A DNA stretch of 64,000 nucleotides from Shewanella psychromarinicola (GTDB taxonomy: Bacteria; Pseudomonadota; Gammaproteobacteria; Enterobacterales; Shewanellaceae), in contig NZ_CP034073.1 of the NCBI RefSeq assembly GCF_003855155.1, positions 744,001 through 808,000 on the forward strand, given 5' to 3'. The notes below the pieces were generated by a model. It did not search any database. It had not been told where the DNA came from and saw nothing but the letters and a program-made list of their open reading frames with translations. This document shows, in pieces, positions 17,266 through 27,592 of this stretch. The position numbers and the translations under genes are program-made. How positions within the stretch are numbered: position 1 is the stretch's first letter; each line of letters starts with the position of its first letter.

Positions 17266-18522
17266 TTATTTAAATACCGGTAAGATATCCGCCATTGCCA
17301 GTAAGTGACATGTTGCTGTGATCATCCCAAACAACACCACCAGTACAATCAGCGGAGTCCCACCTGGCACCTTAAAACCGTCGGCATTGGGATATTGTTG
17401 CCTCACTTTATAAGCCAACAAAGCGGGTACAATAACGGCCCATATGGTGGCCGCAAGCGCAGCAAATCCAATCGCTAAAATAAATCCATTCGGAAATAAT
17501 AAACCCAGTATTGTCGGCGGTATAAACGTAACCGCGGCCGTTTTAATCCGTCCGGTGCGTGAATCATCAAAATTAAAGAGATCGGCAAGGTAGTCAAACA
17601 GCCCGAGTGTCACCCCTAAAAATGATGATGCAACGGCAAGATTGGCAAACAGGGTTAACATGTTATCAAGCCATTGGCTGGCAATCACCCCCGACAAGGC
17701 CGCGACTAACACCCCGATATTGCCCCCTTGCGCAATAATATCGGCAAACTGGCTGCGTTGAATATTGCCCATTGTCGCCACTAACCAACACACATAAATA
17801 ACCAATGCGATACTGGTTCCAGTAACGATGGCTTTCACAATCGTATTGGCATCTTTACCGTAATACTTTACTAAGCTCGGCACGTTACCGTGATAACCAA
17901 AACTGGCCAACCCAAAAGGAATAGCAGCGAGTAAATAAGGCAGATAACGCGACTCACCATCGGGTGACGCCAATTTCACCGTGTCAATGTCGATTAATAA
18001 ATTACCGATAGCCAAGAAGAAAGTGATCATCATACCACCGAGCATGATGGTGGTGATCCGATCGACCGCTTTAGTACTGATAAACACCACAAGTGCCAAG
18101 ACAATAGCAAAAACCAAACCCGCCACGCTCTGAGGCAAACTAACACCCAGAGCCGATAAGCTGTGATTAACAATCGACCCGCCACCACTGATATAAGCAT
18201 AGGTTAAAATATACAACACAAAGGCAATAGATACGCCGTTAATCACCCGCCAAAACTGCCCTAGAGTTACGCGGGTTAAGGTGTCAAAACTATCGCCAGG
18301 TTCAAAATGCAAATTGGCTTCTAATAACAGCAAACCCGACATTAACATGCAAAACCATACACCTAACAACATGGCTAATGAATAACCAAACCACATTCCT
18401 GCACTAACGACCGGCAAGGAAAACATGCCCGCACCGACTGTGGTCCCAGCAATAATCATCGCCCCACCCAATACTGACTTACCGCTAGCTCGATGCTTTG
18501 CTGCATTCATGTGGTTGGCCAT
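17266..18522 (-). CDS. mtr: Tryptophan-type aromatic amino acid permease (Mtr/TnaB/TyrP)
   Basis: A 418-residue, 11-helix transporter of the hydroxy/aromatic amino acid permease family. Marker stretches are GTTVGAGMFSLPVV in TM1, SIAFVLYILTYAYISGGG, the loop FGLASFGYHGNVPSLVKYYG, and SFLGVTLGLFDYLADLF. These agree closely with E. coli Mtr as I know it, more than with TyrP. It is a proton-driven importer of tryptophan. Its ATG shares one base with the plsB stop codon, so the two may be cotranscribed, an odd functional pairing. Confidence 0.85.
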   Translation of the reverse strand: MANHMNAAKHRASGKSVLGGAMIIAGTTVGAGMFSLPVVSAGMWFGYSLAMLLGVWFCMLMSGLLLLEANLHFEPGDSFDTLTRVTLGQFWRVINGVSIAFVLYILTYAYISGGGSIVNHSLSALGVSLPQSVAGLVFAIVLALVVFISTKAVDRITTIMLGGMMITFFLAIGNLLIDIDTVKLASPDGESRYLPYLLAAIPFGLASFGYHGNVPSLVKYYGKDANTIVKAIVTGTSIALVIYVCWLVATMGNIQRSQFADIIAQGGNIGVLVAALSGVIASQWLDNMLTLFANLAVASSFLGVTLGLFDYLADLFNFDDSRTGRIKTAAVTFIPPTILGLLFPNGFILAIGFAALAATIWAVIVPALLAYKVRQQYPNADGFKVPGGTPLIVLVVLFGMITATCHLLAMADILPVFK

Positions 18523-20945
18523 TATTGTCCGTGCTCCGCTGCCACACTATCAACAATGGTTTGTCTTACTGAAGAACTGAGTAATTTATTGGCATTATCT
18601 CGAATTCTTATCACTTCAGAACGATTCTCGACACTGCATAAATATCCCAATTCTTTTAGTTTCACGCTCAAGGTGTTATACAACTTTTTATCATAAAATT
18701 CTGGTGCGGTAATGCCATGTAGAGCCCCTAAACGTTGGGCTAACATATGACTATCGGTTTCCAATCCTGAACGCTCAAGCTCCGGATTTATCGCCAGTAA
18801 ATTAAAGATAATGGCATAGCGTTGCAACGTCTCATTGATGGTTTCAGCAAGCAGTAACACTTGAGTAATATGGTGAGGCGTGATCACCAACTGATCGCTA
18901 CCGCTCAACAGACCTTGTTCAACCATAAAGTCTAAAATGCAATCTACATGTTTAGGAACATCATCAATACCCATAAAAAGTTCAGCTTTAAGTAATGGGT
19001 AAAAATCCATCACTATGGCATGGATTCGGGTGCGATCGCACACATCATAGTGCACTAAACAACTGGCGATGAGTGAAGGTAATGCCATTAAATGAATAAT
19101 ATTATTACGGTAATAACTCATGGTAATAGCAACTTTTTCATCAACCGAAATTATCTCGCCAATAAGGTCCTTAGTACTGACAAACTTATTTAACGACAGA
19201 CAATGATCAACAATTGACTTGCCATTACCCTCTGCAACGGATGCGTAATGGGTATAAGGCACTGTGTTAAGTAATGCTAAATACAAATCAAGCTGACGTT
19301 CTAACTGGCTTCTTTCTAATGCATTTTGCTCTGATGCCAATAACACTAAACTGGTCAATGTCACCGAGCTGGCCGCAGCAGCGCCGTTGATATTGGTCAT
19401 TACACGATTGGCTAGTAAGTTGACCGATGGGGTAAACCATGATGGTTTCTGATCAGGATCGTTCGCAATCTCTTTACGCCATTCTGGCGCCTGCTCGTTT
19501 AAGAAATGTTGTAAATTAATCGGCTCACCAAAGTTCACATAACCTTGGCCAAAATTGCCTAATTTACGCAGAGCCCCAAATAACTGCCAAACAGATTCTT
19601 TTTTCTTTTTCTTACCGCTTAATTCTTTATGGTAAGTGGCCACTTCCATCACATGGTCATAACCTAAATACACAGGCACTAAGGTCACAGGGCGTTCAAT
19701 GCCACGTAACACACTATTAATAGTCATCGCTAACATACCGGTTTTAGGCGCTAGCAAACGCCCGGTACGAGAACGACCACCTTCAGTGAAATACTCGACC
19801 GAATAGCCCTTAGCAAATAACTGATCTAAGTATTCACGAAATACTGCGGTATAGAGTTTTTTTCCATTAAAACTACGACGGATAAAGAATGCTCCGCCAC
19901 GACGGAACATAGGCCCAGCAGGCCAAAAGTTAAGATTAATACCGGCAGCAATGTGCGGTGGAACCATACCCTGATAATACAAAATATATGACAACAGTAA
20001 GTAATCCATATGACTACGATGACAAGGCACATAGACAATTTCATGGCCGTCATGATGTAACTGCCTTATCTGTTCTGCACCTTTGATATTGATACCACTG
20101 TATAATTTGTTCCATAACCAAGTGAGGAAGCGCTCGGCAATGCGCACAAAACTATCAGAATAGTCAGCGGCAATTTCATCAAGGTATTCAATGGCGGTTT
20201 CACGGGCTTTCTCGACAGATACTTTTTTGTTTACCGACTCTTCTTCAATGGCTTTCTTGATTGCATCAGATTTAAGTAACGACGCAAAAAGCACTTGCCG
20301 ATTCGGTAATTGCTGCCCTGTCATCACTTTGCGTTGACGGCGGAAATGCACTCGCGCAACACGGATTAATTTGTGAGCAATTCTTTTATCGGTACCGTGT
20401 TCATCAGCCATAAGACGAAGCGATAATGCATTAGAAAACTGTACAAAATTGTGGCGACCTAGAAACAAAATCATTAGCCATTTTCGCAGCCAGGTCGGGT
20501 TTTCCCTTTCAAAAAAAGCCGCTTTCATGCTGTCATCTTCTTTACCCGGTGTGCGACCCCAATAAAGGCTCACAGGCACCAACTGAATATCTAACTCAGG
20601 ACATTGACGATGAAGCGCTAACAGACTGGTAAAACTATTAATAAATTTTTCACCGCTTTCGCGTTTACCAAAAAGCGGTTTGCGGCCTTCAAGACAAACG
20701 ATGCGTGATACTTTGAGGCCATCCAATTGCAGTGGCTCATATGGACTGGGCATACCAAAGCTCTCAGTGATTTCGCTTAATGCAGCGGCATCACTGATTG
20801 ATTCTGTTTTCATAACATAAATCAGAGGTTTAGATGGATCTAAATTAAGATCGTCAAAAGGATCATGTGGCACAACAACCGTGAGTACCATCGATTTTTG
20901 AATCCATTTTAACGCTCGTAAAAATATTGAATCTGGTTTTGACAT
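18522..20945 (-). CDS. plsB: Glycerol-3-phosphate O-acyltransferase PlsB
   Basis: An 807-residue peripheral inner-membrane acyltransferase that starts phospholipid synthesis by acylating sn-glycerol-3-phosphate. The family boxes are present: box [13 protein letters not shown] (the HX4D catalytic pair), the [10 protein letters not shown] motif, box [16 protein letters not shown] and box [13 protein letters not shown]. The frame is open upstream to 21071, but PlsB begins [12 protein letters not shown]..., so I place the start at 20945, giving the usual length. There is no clear Shine-Dalgarno site. Divergent from lexA. Confidence 0.96.
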   Translation of the reverse strand: MSKPDSIFLRALKWIQKSMVLTVVVPHDPFDDLNLDPSKPLIYVMKTESISDAAALSEITESFGMPSPYEPLQLDGLKVSRIVCLEGRKPLFGKRESGEKFINSFTSLLALHRQCPELDIQLVPVSLYWGRTPGKEDDSMKAAFFERENPTWLRKWLMILFLGRHNFVQFSNALSLRLMADEHGTDKRIAHKLIRVARVHFRRQRKVMTGQQLPNRQVLFASLLKSDAIKKAIEEESVNKKVSVEKARETAIEYLDEIAADYSDSFVRIAERFLTWLWNKLYSGINIKGAEQIRQLHHDGHEIVYVPCHRSHMDYLLLSYILYYQGMVPPHIAAGINLNFWPAGPMFRRGGAFFIRRSFNGKKLYTAVFREYLDQLFAKGYSVEYFTEGGRSRTGRLLAPKTGMLAMTINSVLRGIERPVTLVPVYLGYDHVMEVATYHKELSGKKKKKESVWQLFGALRKLGNFGQGYVNFGEPINLQHFLNEQAPEWRKEIANDPDQKPSWFTPSVNLLANRVMTNINGAAAASSVTLTSLVLLASEQNALERSQLERQLDLYLALLNTVPYTHYASVAEGNGKSIVDHCLSLNKFVSTKDLIGEIISVDEKVAITMSYYRNNIIHLMALPSLIASCLVHYDVCDRTRIHAIVMDFYPLLKAELFMGIDDVPKHVDCILDFMVEQGLLSGSDQLVITPHHITQVLLLAETINETLQRYAIIFNLLAINPELERSGLETDSHMLAQRLGALHGITAPEFYDKKLYNTLSVKLKELGYLCSVENRSEVIRIRDNANKLLSSSVRQTIVDSVAAEHGQ

Positions 20946-21166
20946 GGTTATTTTCGCAACATAAGCCACTGTAATATTGTCGTATAGGATACCAGAAACC
21001 AGCCTGCTTACACTATCAGACCGATTTATCTTTACGCTTGAGTTCTCACTATCAGAAATAACATCAGACAATCAATACACAATAACTAATAGAAACAGGT
21101 TGTTGAATGATACTTGACCAACAATATTCAAAAAAGAGTTGGTTAATACTTGCACGAACAAAAACA

Positions 21167-21182
21167 CTGTATATAATGACAG
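21167..21182. promoter_or_regulatory. LexA (SOS) box 1
   Basis: CTGTATATAATGACAG matches CTG-N10-CAG exactly. It lies 28 bp upstream of the lexA start and next to a second box, as in autoregulated lexA promoters. Confidence 0.92.
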
Positions 21183-21185
21183 TCA

Positions 21186-21201
21186 CTGTATAAAAAGACA
21201 G
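21186..21201. promoter_or_regulatory. LexA (SOS) box 2
   Basis: CTGTATAAAAAGACAG matches CTG-N10-CAG exactly and ends 8 bp before the lexA ATG, overlapping the ribosome-binding region. Its start is 19 bp from the start of box 1. Confidence 0.92.
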
Positions 21202-21209
21202 GAACCATC

Positions 21210-21824
21210 ATGAGACCGTTAACGCCGCGCCAAGCAGAAATTTTAGACTTAATTAAAAACAATATCACCGAAACAGGTATGCCACCCACTCGTGCTGAAA
21301 TTGCGAGTCGTCTTGGCTTTAAAAGTGCTAATGCCGCCGAAGAGCATTTAAAAGCATTAGCCAAAAAAGGTTTTATCGAGATCATACCTGGTACCTCGAG
21401 AGGTATTCGTTTACCTCATGAAGAACAGCTTGAAATCGGTCTGCCACTCATTGGACAAGTTGCTGCTGGAGAGCCTATTTTGGCGCAAGAGCATGTAGAA
21501 CAATATTATCAAGTCGACCCAAATATGTTTAAACCCGCCGCAGATTTTTTATTACGGGTTCGTGGTGATAGCATGAAAAACATTGGTATTTTAGAAGGCG
21601 ACTTGCTCGCTGTACATAAAATGCAACAAGCGCGTAATGGTCAGGTTGTGGTGGCGCGTGTTGATGATGACGTCACCGTAAAACGATTCGAACAAAAAGG
21701 TAATATGATTTATCTGCATGCAGAAAATGAAGATTATAACCCGATAAAAGTAGATTTAAGTTGCCAAAGCCTAACCATCGAAGGGCTTGCAGTTGGCGTT
21801 ATCCGTAATGGAGATTGGTCATGA
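21210..21824 (+). CDS. lexA: SOS repressor LexA
   Basis: A 204-residue repressor. The N-terminal winged helix-turn-helix starts [15 protein letters not shown] and contains [20 protein letters not shown]. The cleavage site is the Ala-Gly in QVAAGEPI. The catalytic Ser sits in [10 protein letters not shown] and the Lys in DDDVTVKRF. It represses SOS genes until RecA filaments trigger self-cleavage. Two SOS boxes precede it, so it is autoregulated. Its stop overlaps the start of sulA (ATGA). Confidence 0.98.
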   Translation: MRPLTPRQAEILDLIKNNITETGMPPTRAEIASRLGFKSANAAEEHLKALAKKGFIEIIPGTSRGIRLPHEEQLEIGLPLIGQVAAGEPILAQEHVEQYYQVDPNMFKPAADFLLRVRGDSMKNIGILEGDLLAVHKMQQARNGQVVVARVDDDVTVKRFEQKGNMIYLHAENEDYNPIKVDLSCQSLTIEGLAVGVIRNGDWS

Positions 21825-22327
21825 ACAAACTAATGGGCGTAGCGCCACGTCACCCAGGCTTATGGGTAGATTTAACTGAAACAGATCTGCATGGCAACCA
21901 AACCATTCAAACATTACAAACTGTCACCCAAGGTGAAGCAGAACTGAGTCAATTGTGTAGCCAACTGGCGACGTTGAGCCAACAAGGCAGATGGATTGTA
22001 TTAATTAGTCCACCTCACATAGGCTATAAGCATATGCTGGCCAGTGCTGGAGTGAGAATGGATCGTATTTTACTGGTGCACACCAAAGATGAAGTCGAAA
22101 CATTATGGGCCATGGAAAAAGCTCTCACGAGCGGAACTTCTAGTGCAGTGGTTACTTGGACAAGTTCACTCGATGCTCGCGATAGTCGTCGATTGGAAAT
22201 TGTCGCTAAGAGCGCGCGAGCATTAGGCGTGGTAATTGAAGATGTGAATGCTCACTTACCTCACAAACATCAACTTGTTAACTCTACATTAACAAGTGGA
22301 GCAGGTAATTTTTGCTCATTTCACTAA
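21821..22327 (+). CDS. sulA: SOS cell division inhibitor SulA
   Basis: A 168-residue RecA-fold-like protein with the features of the SulA/SulA-like family: [29 protein letters not shown], and [19 protein letters not shown]. It would sequester FtsZ during the SOS response. Translational coupling with lexA (4-base overlap) gives the lexA-sulA operon known from Pseudomonas and Shewanella; in E. coli sulA is separate. A terminator follows 20 bp later. Confidence 0.88.
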   Translation: MNKLMGVAPRHPGLWVDLTETDLHGNQTIQTLQTVTQGEAELSQLCSQLATLSQQGRWIVLISPPHIGYKHMLASAGVRMDRILLVHTKDEVETLWAMEKALTSGTSSAVVTWTSSLDARDSRRLEIVAKSARALGVVIEDVNAHLPHKHQLVNSTLTSGAGNFCSFH

Positions 22328-22346
22328 GCATAAATCCTTAATTACC

Positions 22347-22376
22347 AAGCCCTGCATTGAATTCAGGGCTTTTTTT
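22347..22376 (+). terminator. Intrinsic terminator of lexA-sulA
   Basis: Stem AAGCCCTG / CAGGGCTT, 9-base loop, then a run of six or more T. Confidence 0.93.
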
Positions 22377-22722
22377 CATCTTTTTTTAGCCTATTTACCA
22401 ACAAAGTGATCTTGATCAATGTTTAATCTACAAGTAATGTGGTTAACAAGGATGAAACATTCTTCATCTTTAATTGGATAAAATGACAGTAATCAAGATT
22501 ACTGTCAGACAAATAATCCAAATAGAAATTGATAAGTTCAGTCGTAGGTACAAGCGTGGTGCACAGCTAACAATAAAAGCGTAGACAGTCTGTATACAAC
22601 CACCAGAGTACTTTGAGTTCATCAAGCTTTTTTCGGGAACCGAAGAGTTTGCATAGAGCTGAGATTTACTGTGTGACTTTTCTTTGTAGTTGCTATTTTG
22701 CAATTAGCAGGGGAGTAGTCTT
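22377..22722. other. Promoter region of the cytochrome oxidase operon
   Basis: 346 bp without a credible gene (a 77-codon minus-strand frame here has no ribosome site or recognisable sequence). It carries an FNR/CRP-like dyad near its left end and must hold the cox promoter. Confidence 0.7.
22406..22419. promoter_or_regulatory. FNR/EtrA-like dyad upstream of the cox operon
   Basis: GTGAT-CTTG-ATCAA differs from the FNR consensus TTGAT-N4-ATCAA at one base. It is about 300 bp upstream of the coxB start. Oxygen-dependent control of the oxidase would make sense, but the site is only a pattern match. Confidence 0.4.
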
Positions 22723-24324
22723 GTGAAGCAATGGTTGTATTTTTTATTGGTTGTGTGGGTAGCACTTCCGCTTGGGGCAACAGAAATGCCCCTCAACATG
22801 ACCCAAGGCGTGACGGATATCAGTGGTAAGGTTTATGACCTCCATATGACGATTCTTTACATCTGTTGTGCTATTGGGTTAGTGGTGTTTGGGATCATGA
22901 TTTATTCGATGATTTATCACCGCAAATCAAAAGGTGCCGTTGCGGCCAATTTTCACGAAAGTACCAAAGTGGAAATTGCTTGGACCGTCATCCCTTTCAT
23001 TATCTTAATCGGAATGGCTATTCCAGCCACTAAAACCTTAATTGCCATGGAAGATCCCAGCGATGCCGATCTGACCATCAAAATTACTGGGTCACAGTGG
23101 AAATGGCACTACAGCTATTTTGATAAAGACATCGAATTTTACAGCTCATTATCCACCCCCAGAGAGCAAATTGATGGCCGTGAGGCCAAAGGCGAAAATT
23201 ACCTCCTTGAAGTCGATAAGCCGCTAGTACTGCCCATCAATCAAAAGGTGCGTTTCTTGATGACATCTGATGATGTTATCCACTCATGGTGGGTACCCGC
23301 TTTCGCGGTTAAAAAAGATGCCAACCCAGGCTTTATCAACGAAGCCTGGACTCGTATTGATAAGCCTGGAACTTATCGCGGTCAATGTGCTGAGTTATGC
23401 GGTAAAGACCATGGATTTATGCCTATTGTGGTACAAGCCTTATCGGAGACTGATTTTGATAATTGGTTAGTTGAACAAAAACAACTGGCCAATAATGCTA
23501 CAGTCGCTGCAGCCGCATCAATGTCACAAACCTTGTCCCTTGAAGAGCTAAACACGCAGGGCGAGCAAGTGTACATAGCGCGGTGCGCCGCTTGTCACCA
23601 ACCTAATGGGGCGGGTCTTCCCGGTGTATTCCCATCATTGATTGGCAGTCCTATCATAAAAGGCCCTGTTGACGATCACCTCAATATTGTATTAAACGGT
23701 AAACCAGGCACCGCAATGCAAGCCTTTGCCAAGCAACTTAGCGCCATAGAAATTGCCGCAGTGATTACCTTTGAGCGAAATGCTTGGGGCAACAACAGTG
23801 GCGATGTTGTTCAAGCAGCTGATGTGGGTAACTTCTCAAGTAGTAACGCGTCAAGCACTGAGCCGATCGAGGTCGTAGCCGATGCAGCAAGTACCATTGC
23901 CGCAACAACGACAGACATTACCGATGCGGCCACAGAAAAAACCACTCAAGCTATAGAAGCCGTTGCCAAGGTTGTGACACCTGAAGTTGTTGCAGCGGCA
24001 GATCTGCCCACCTTAACCTTGGAGCAATTAATCGCTGAAGGTGAGCAGGTTTATGCCACTGTTTGTGCTGCATGTCACCAGGCCTCTGGCGCTGGTTTAC
24101 CCGGCGCTTTCCCTTCACTTATTGGCAGCCCTGTCGTTAGCGGACCGGTTAGCGGACATATCGATATCGTTATGCACGGCAAACCAGGCACCGCAATGCA
24201 AGCATTTAGTAGTCAACTCAGCCCTCAAAAAATGGCGGCAGTGATTACTTATGAGCGCAATGCGTGGGGCAATAATTCTGACGAGGCGGTGCAAGCTGCC
24301 GATGTCGCTAGCCATGGACAGTAG
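22723..24324 (+). CDS. coxB: Cytochrome c oxidase subunit II fused to two cytochrome c domains
   Basis: A 533-residue protein starting at a GTG after GGGAG. It has a signal peptide, two membrane helices (about residues 43-63 and 87-105), and the cupredoxin domain with the CuA ligands HSWWVPAF and GQCAELCGKDHGFM. Two class I cytochrome c domains follow, each with CAACH and GLPG.FPSLIGSP and a distal Met in GTAMQAF. They are separated by an Ala/Thr-rich linker. The motifs are 480 bp apart and the domains are plainly duplicated. caa3-type oxidases normally have one such domain. First gene of the oxidase operon. Confidence 0.95.
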   Translation: MKQWLYFLLVVWVALPLGATEMPLNMTQGVTDISGKVYDLHMTILYICCAIGLVVFGIMIYSMIYHRKSKGAVAANFHESTKVEIAWTVIPFIILIGMAIPATKTLIAMEDPSDADLTIKITGSQWKWHYSYFDKDIEFYSSLSTPREQIDGREAKGENYLLEVDKPLVLPINQKVRFLMTSDDVIHSWWVPAFAVKKDANPGFINEAWTRIDKPGTYRGQCAELCGKDHGFMPIVVQALSETDFDNWLVEQKQLANNATVAAAASMSQTLSLEELNTQGEQVYIARCAACHQPNGAGLPGVFPSLIGSPIIKGPVDDHLNIVLNGKPGTAMQAFAKQLSAIEIAAVITFERNAWGNNSGDVVQAADVGNFSSSNASSTEPIEVVADAASTIAATTTDITDAATEKTTQAIEAVAKVVTPEVVAAADLPTLTLEQLIAEGEQVYATVCAACHQASGAGLPGAFPSLIGSPVVSGPVSGHIDIVMHGKPGTAMQAFSSQLSPQKMAAVITYERNAWGNNSDEAVQAADVASHGQ

Positions 24325-24333
24325 GGGAAAACA

Positions 24334-25929
24334 ATGAGCACAACAACGCACGATACAATTGCTACCGCTCATGATGATCATCATCACGGAGCGCCGAAAG
24401 GGCTAATGCGCTGGCTACTCACCACTAACCATAAAGATATCGGCTCGCTGTATTTATGGTTTAGTTTCATTATGTTTCTAACTGGCGGTGCGATGGCTAT
24501 GGTCATTCGAGCTGAGTTATTTCAGCCGGGATTACAGCTAGTCGAACCTAACTTTTTTAATCAGATGACCACAGTTCATGGTCTTATTATGGTCTTTGGC
24601 GCGGTAATGCCAGCTTTTACTGGATTAGCTAACTGGTTAATTCCAATGATGATCGGTGCGCCAGACATGGCACTACCGCGGATGAACAACTGGAGTTTTT
24701 GGATTTTACCGTTCGCCTTTTCCATGTTACTAGGTTCGCTATTCATGGAAGGTGGTGGTCCTAATTTTGGTTGGACATTCTACGCCCCACTCTCAACCAC
24801 TTATAGTCCTGACAGCACCGCTTTGTTTGTATTTGCCATTCATATGATGGGGATCAGTTCGATAATGGGCGCCATTAACGTTATCGTGACCATAGTCAAT
24901 ATGCGCGCCCCTGGTATGACATGGATGAAATTACCGCTGTTTGTGTGGACTTGGCTTATTACCGCATTTTTACTGATTGCGGTGATGCCAGTGCTTGCGG
25001 GCGCGGTCACCATGGTGTTAACCGATAAGTTTTTCGGTACTAGCTTTTTTGATGCCGCAGGTGGCGGCGATCCGGTGATGTTCCAGCATATTTTCTGGTT
25101 CTTCGGTCATCCTGAAGTTTACATCATGATTTTACCGTCATTCGGCATTATCTCGGCGATTGTTCCGACCTTTAGTCGTAAAAAATTGTTTGGTTATTCC
25201 TCTATGGTTTATGCCACTGCCAGCATTGCCGTGCTGTCATTCTTGGTGTGGGCACATCATATGTTTACCACGGGTATGCCTGTGTTTGCAGAGCTATTTT
25301 TCATGTATTGCACCATGTTAATTGCTGTCCCTACTGGGGTGAAAGTGTTTAATTGGGTGGCAACCATGTGGCGCGGTTCGATGACATTTGAAACACCGAT
25401 GCTCTTTGCGGTCGCGTTTATCATCCTGTTCACCATTGGCGGGTTTTCGGGTCTGATGCTGGCAATTACCCCTGCTGATTTCCAATATCACGACACTTAC
25501 TTTGTGGTGGCTCATTTTCATTATGTGTTGGTCACAGGGGCGATATTTTCCATTATGGCAGCGGCATATTATTGGCTGCCCAAATGGACCGGTCATATGT
25601 ACAACGAAACCTTAGGGAAATGGCATTTTTGGTGTTCGGTTATCTCCGTCAATGTACTATTTTTCCCGATGCATTTCTTAGGCTTAGCAGGCATGCCGAG
25701 AAGGATCCCAGATTACGCTGTACAGTTTGCCGATGTAAATCAAATTGTATCAATTGGTGGGTTCGCATTTGGTTTATCTCAGTTTATTTTCCTCGCGGTG
25801 GTACTCAAATGCATTAAGGGTGGCAAACCCGCTGGAGATAATCCTTGGCAAGCAGCAGAAGGCTTAGAATGGTCGATTGCCAGTCCAGCGCCATATCACT
25901 CGTTTACCACTCCGCCGGAGATTAAATGA
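24334..25929 (+). CDS. ctaD: Cytochrome c oxidase subunit I (aa3-type)
   Basis: A 531-residue, 12-helix heme-copper oxidase subunit. The CuB/heme ligands are visible: TTVHG in TM2, WFFGHPEVYIMILP (His-Glu-Val-Tyr cross-link site), the WAHHMFTTG di-His, and HFHYVL for the two hemes. It reduces oxygen to water and pumps protons. It lies 9 bp after coxB. Sequence type is A-family (aa3), in line with the heme A synthesis genes in the same cluster. Confidence 0.97.
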   Translation: MSTTTHDTIATAHDDHHHGAPKGLMRWLLTTNHKDIGSLYLWFSFIMFLTGGAMAMVIRAELFQPGLQLVEPNFFNQMTTVHGLIMVFGAVMPAFTGLANWLIPMMIGAPDMALPRMNNWSFWILPFAFSMLLGSLFMEGGGPNFGWTFYAPLSTTYSPDSTALFVFAIHMMGISSIMGAINVIVTIVNMRAPGMTWMKLPLFVWTWLITAFLLIAVMPVLAGAVTMVLTDKFFGTSFFDAAGGGDPVMFQHIFWFFGHPEVYIMILPSFGIISAIVPTFSRKKLFGYSSMVYATASIAVLSFLVWAHHMFTTGMPVFAELFFMYCTMLIAVPTGVKVFNWVATMWRGSMTFETPMLFAVAFIILFTIGGFSGLMLAITPADFQYHDTYFVVAHFHYVLVTGAIFSIMAAAYYWLPKWTGHMYNETLGKWHFWCSVISVNVLFFPMHFLGLAGMPRRIPDYAVQFADVNQIVSIGGFAFGLSQFIFLAVVLKCIKGGKPAGDNPWQAAEGLEWSIASPAPYHSFTTPPEIK

Positions 25930-25930
25930 G

Positions 25931-26494
25931 ATGACGCAACCAACAAGATCAAATCGTAAGTTATTAATCATGCTGATTGCTGGATCAATTGGTATGTTTG
26001 GATTTGGTTTTGCGCTGGTACCGCTTTATGACGTGCTCTGCGATACATTGGGTATAAATGGCAAAACCCAAAATAGTGCCAGCAGCTATGAAGCGGTGGT
26101 GGTTGATAAAAGCCGAACCGTAACCATTGAATTTGTCACCCAAGTTCAATCAAATATGCCGTGGGAATTTAGCCCTAAAGTTAACCAAATAAGCGTGCAT
26201 CCTGGTGAGCTTACTCACGCACAATTTTTGGTTAAAAACCTGTCTTCACGCGACACCGTAGGCCAAGCGATCCCTTCGGTATCGCCTGGCCAAGGGGCGG
26301 CGTACTTCAATAAAACGGAATGTTTTTGCTTTAATCAACAACCCTTAGCAGCGTCTGCCACAGCAGAATTACCACTGATTTTTTACGTGGACCCTGATTT
26401 ACCAGCGTCCATTAATACATTGACTCTCTCTTATACCCTTTATGACATCACCGATAAACAAGCGATCGACATAGAGCAAGGAGCAGCAAAATGA
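25931..26494 (+). CDS. ctaG: Cytochrome c oxidase copper-assembly protein CtaG (Cox11)
   Basis: A 187-residue protein with one N-terminal membrane segment (about residues 12-32), then a periplasmic immunoglobulin-like domain with the copper-binding CFCF motif (KTECFCFNQQ) and PLYDVLCD after the membrane. Cox11 inserts CuB into subunit I. I start at the ATG at 25931, directly after the ctaD stop; the frame extends 54 bp further into ctaD. The coxC ATG overlaps its stop by four bases. Confidence 0.95.
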   Translation: MTQPTRSNRKLLIMLIAGSIGMFGFGFALVPLYDVLCDTLGINGKTQNSASSYEAVVVDKSRTVTIEFVTQVQSNMPWEFSPKVNQISVHPGELTHAQFLVKNLSSRDTVGQAIPSVSPGQGAAYFNKTECFCFNQQPLAASATAELPLIFYVDPDLPASINTLTLSYTLYDITDKQAIDIEQGAAK

Positions 26495-27366
26495 CAACAA
26501 AGTATCAACCTTATTATGTACCATCCCAAAGTGCGTGGCCGATAATAGGTGCTATTGGTTTATTTTTAATTGCGTTTGGTGCTGGCAATTATATACAACA
26601 ATTAACCACAGAAAAAACCTCTGGGGGTTACATTTTACTCGCGGGTTTGGCCGTCATTATTTTTATGATTTTTGGCTGGTTTAAAACCGTTATTGATGAG
26701 TCCATGGCTGGATTGTATTCAGCGCAAATGGATCGTTCGTTTAGACAAGGAATGAGCTGGTTTATTTTTTCTGAAATTATGTTTTTTGGGGCATTTTTCG
26801 GCGCACTCTTTTATGCACGCATGATTTCAGTGCCTTGGCTTGGGGGCGCATCAAATAATGCCATGACTCATGAAGTGTTGTGGCCTGCCTTTGAGGCTAT
26901 TTGGCCACTGGTAAAAACGCCTGATGGTACCGCAACCGAAGCCATGCCGTGGACGGGTTTGCCATTAATCAACACCATGATACTGCTAACCTCATCGGTT
27001 ACATTACACTTTGCCCATACCAACCTCGAAAAAGCCAATCGTAAACCCTTGATCATCTGGTTAGCGCTGACGGTTATTTTGGGTATTGCATTTCTCGGTT
27101 TACAGGTTGAAGAGTATAGCCATGCTTACCAAGAAATGGGGCTAACACTCTCTTCTGGTGTATACGGTAACACCTTCTTTCTGTTAACCGGTTTTCACGG
27201 TATGCACGTGACGATTGGCACCCTGTTCTTAATTATTTTGTTACTCAGAATTGTCAAAGGGCATTTTACGCCCGACAAGCATTTCGCTTTTCAAGCGGGA
27301 AGTTGGTATTGGCACTTTGTTGATGTGGTGTGGTTATGCTTATTCATCTTTGTCTACGTGTTGTAA
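26491..27366 (+). CDS. coxC: Cytochrome c oxidase subunit III
   Basis: A 291-residue, seven-helix protein. Markers are SEIMFFGAFFGALFYAR, the LQVEEYSHAY stretch with its acidic membrane residues, FFLLTGFHGMHVTIGT and the C-terminal SWYWHFVDVVWLCLF. It stabilises the proton-uptake side of the oxidase. Overlaps ctaG by four bases. Confidence 0.96.
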   Translation: MTTKYQPYYVPSQSAWPIIGAIGLFLIAFGAGNYIQQLTTEKTSGGYILLAGLAVIIFMIFGWFKTVIDESMAGLYSAQMDRSFRQGMSWFIFSEIMFFGAFFGALFYARMISVPWLGGASNNAMTHEVLWPAFEAIWPLVKTPDGTATEAMPWTGLPLINTMILLTSSVTLHFAHTNLEKANRKPLIIWLALTVILGIAFLGLQVEEYSHAYQEMGLTLSSGVYGNTFFLLTGFHGMHVTIGTLFLIILLLRIVKGHFTPDKHFAFQAGSWYWHFVDVVWLCLFIFVYVL

Positions 27367-27373
27367 ATCAACA

Positions 27374-27592
27374 TTAATAAGGTCTGGGGTTAGGCTGAAT
27401 GTAGCCAAGCCCTAAGGCCACCAGCAACACCACAATCACAGCAATAGAAAACAACACTCGGCGACCTAGAAAATGACTCATAGGTTGCTGATGTTGCCCT
27501 TTAACCATAATAACTAAGGCTCTACCTAAGTTAAATAATATGAATAAAAGCAACGAGACTAAAACTAACTTAACAATGAAAGGGGTTGTCAC
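27374..27592 (-). CDS. DUF2909 family twin transmembrane protein
   Basis: A 72-residue protein with two membrane segments (about 7-29 and 43-65) separated by a short basic loop with Gln/His. Small DUF2909 proteins of this form sit in the cox clusters of many proteobacteria in this same inverted orientation. A GTG at 27592 has an AGGA site at good spacing; a TTG lies two codons upstream. Its 5' end overlaps the 5' end of the SURF1-like gene on the other strand. Function unknown, perhaps oxidase assembly. Confidence 0.75.
   Translation of the reverse strand: MTTPFIVKLVLVSLLLFILFNLGRALVIMVKGQHQQPMSHFLGRRVLFSIAVIVVLLVALGLGYIQPNPRPY

Noticed and set aside
22470..22703. 77-codon minus-strand frame upstream of coxB
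   Set aside because: Composition and lack of ribosome site indicate chance; it would occupy the cox promoter region.
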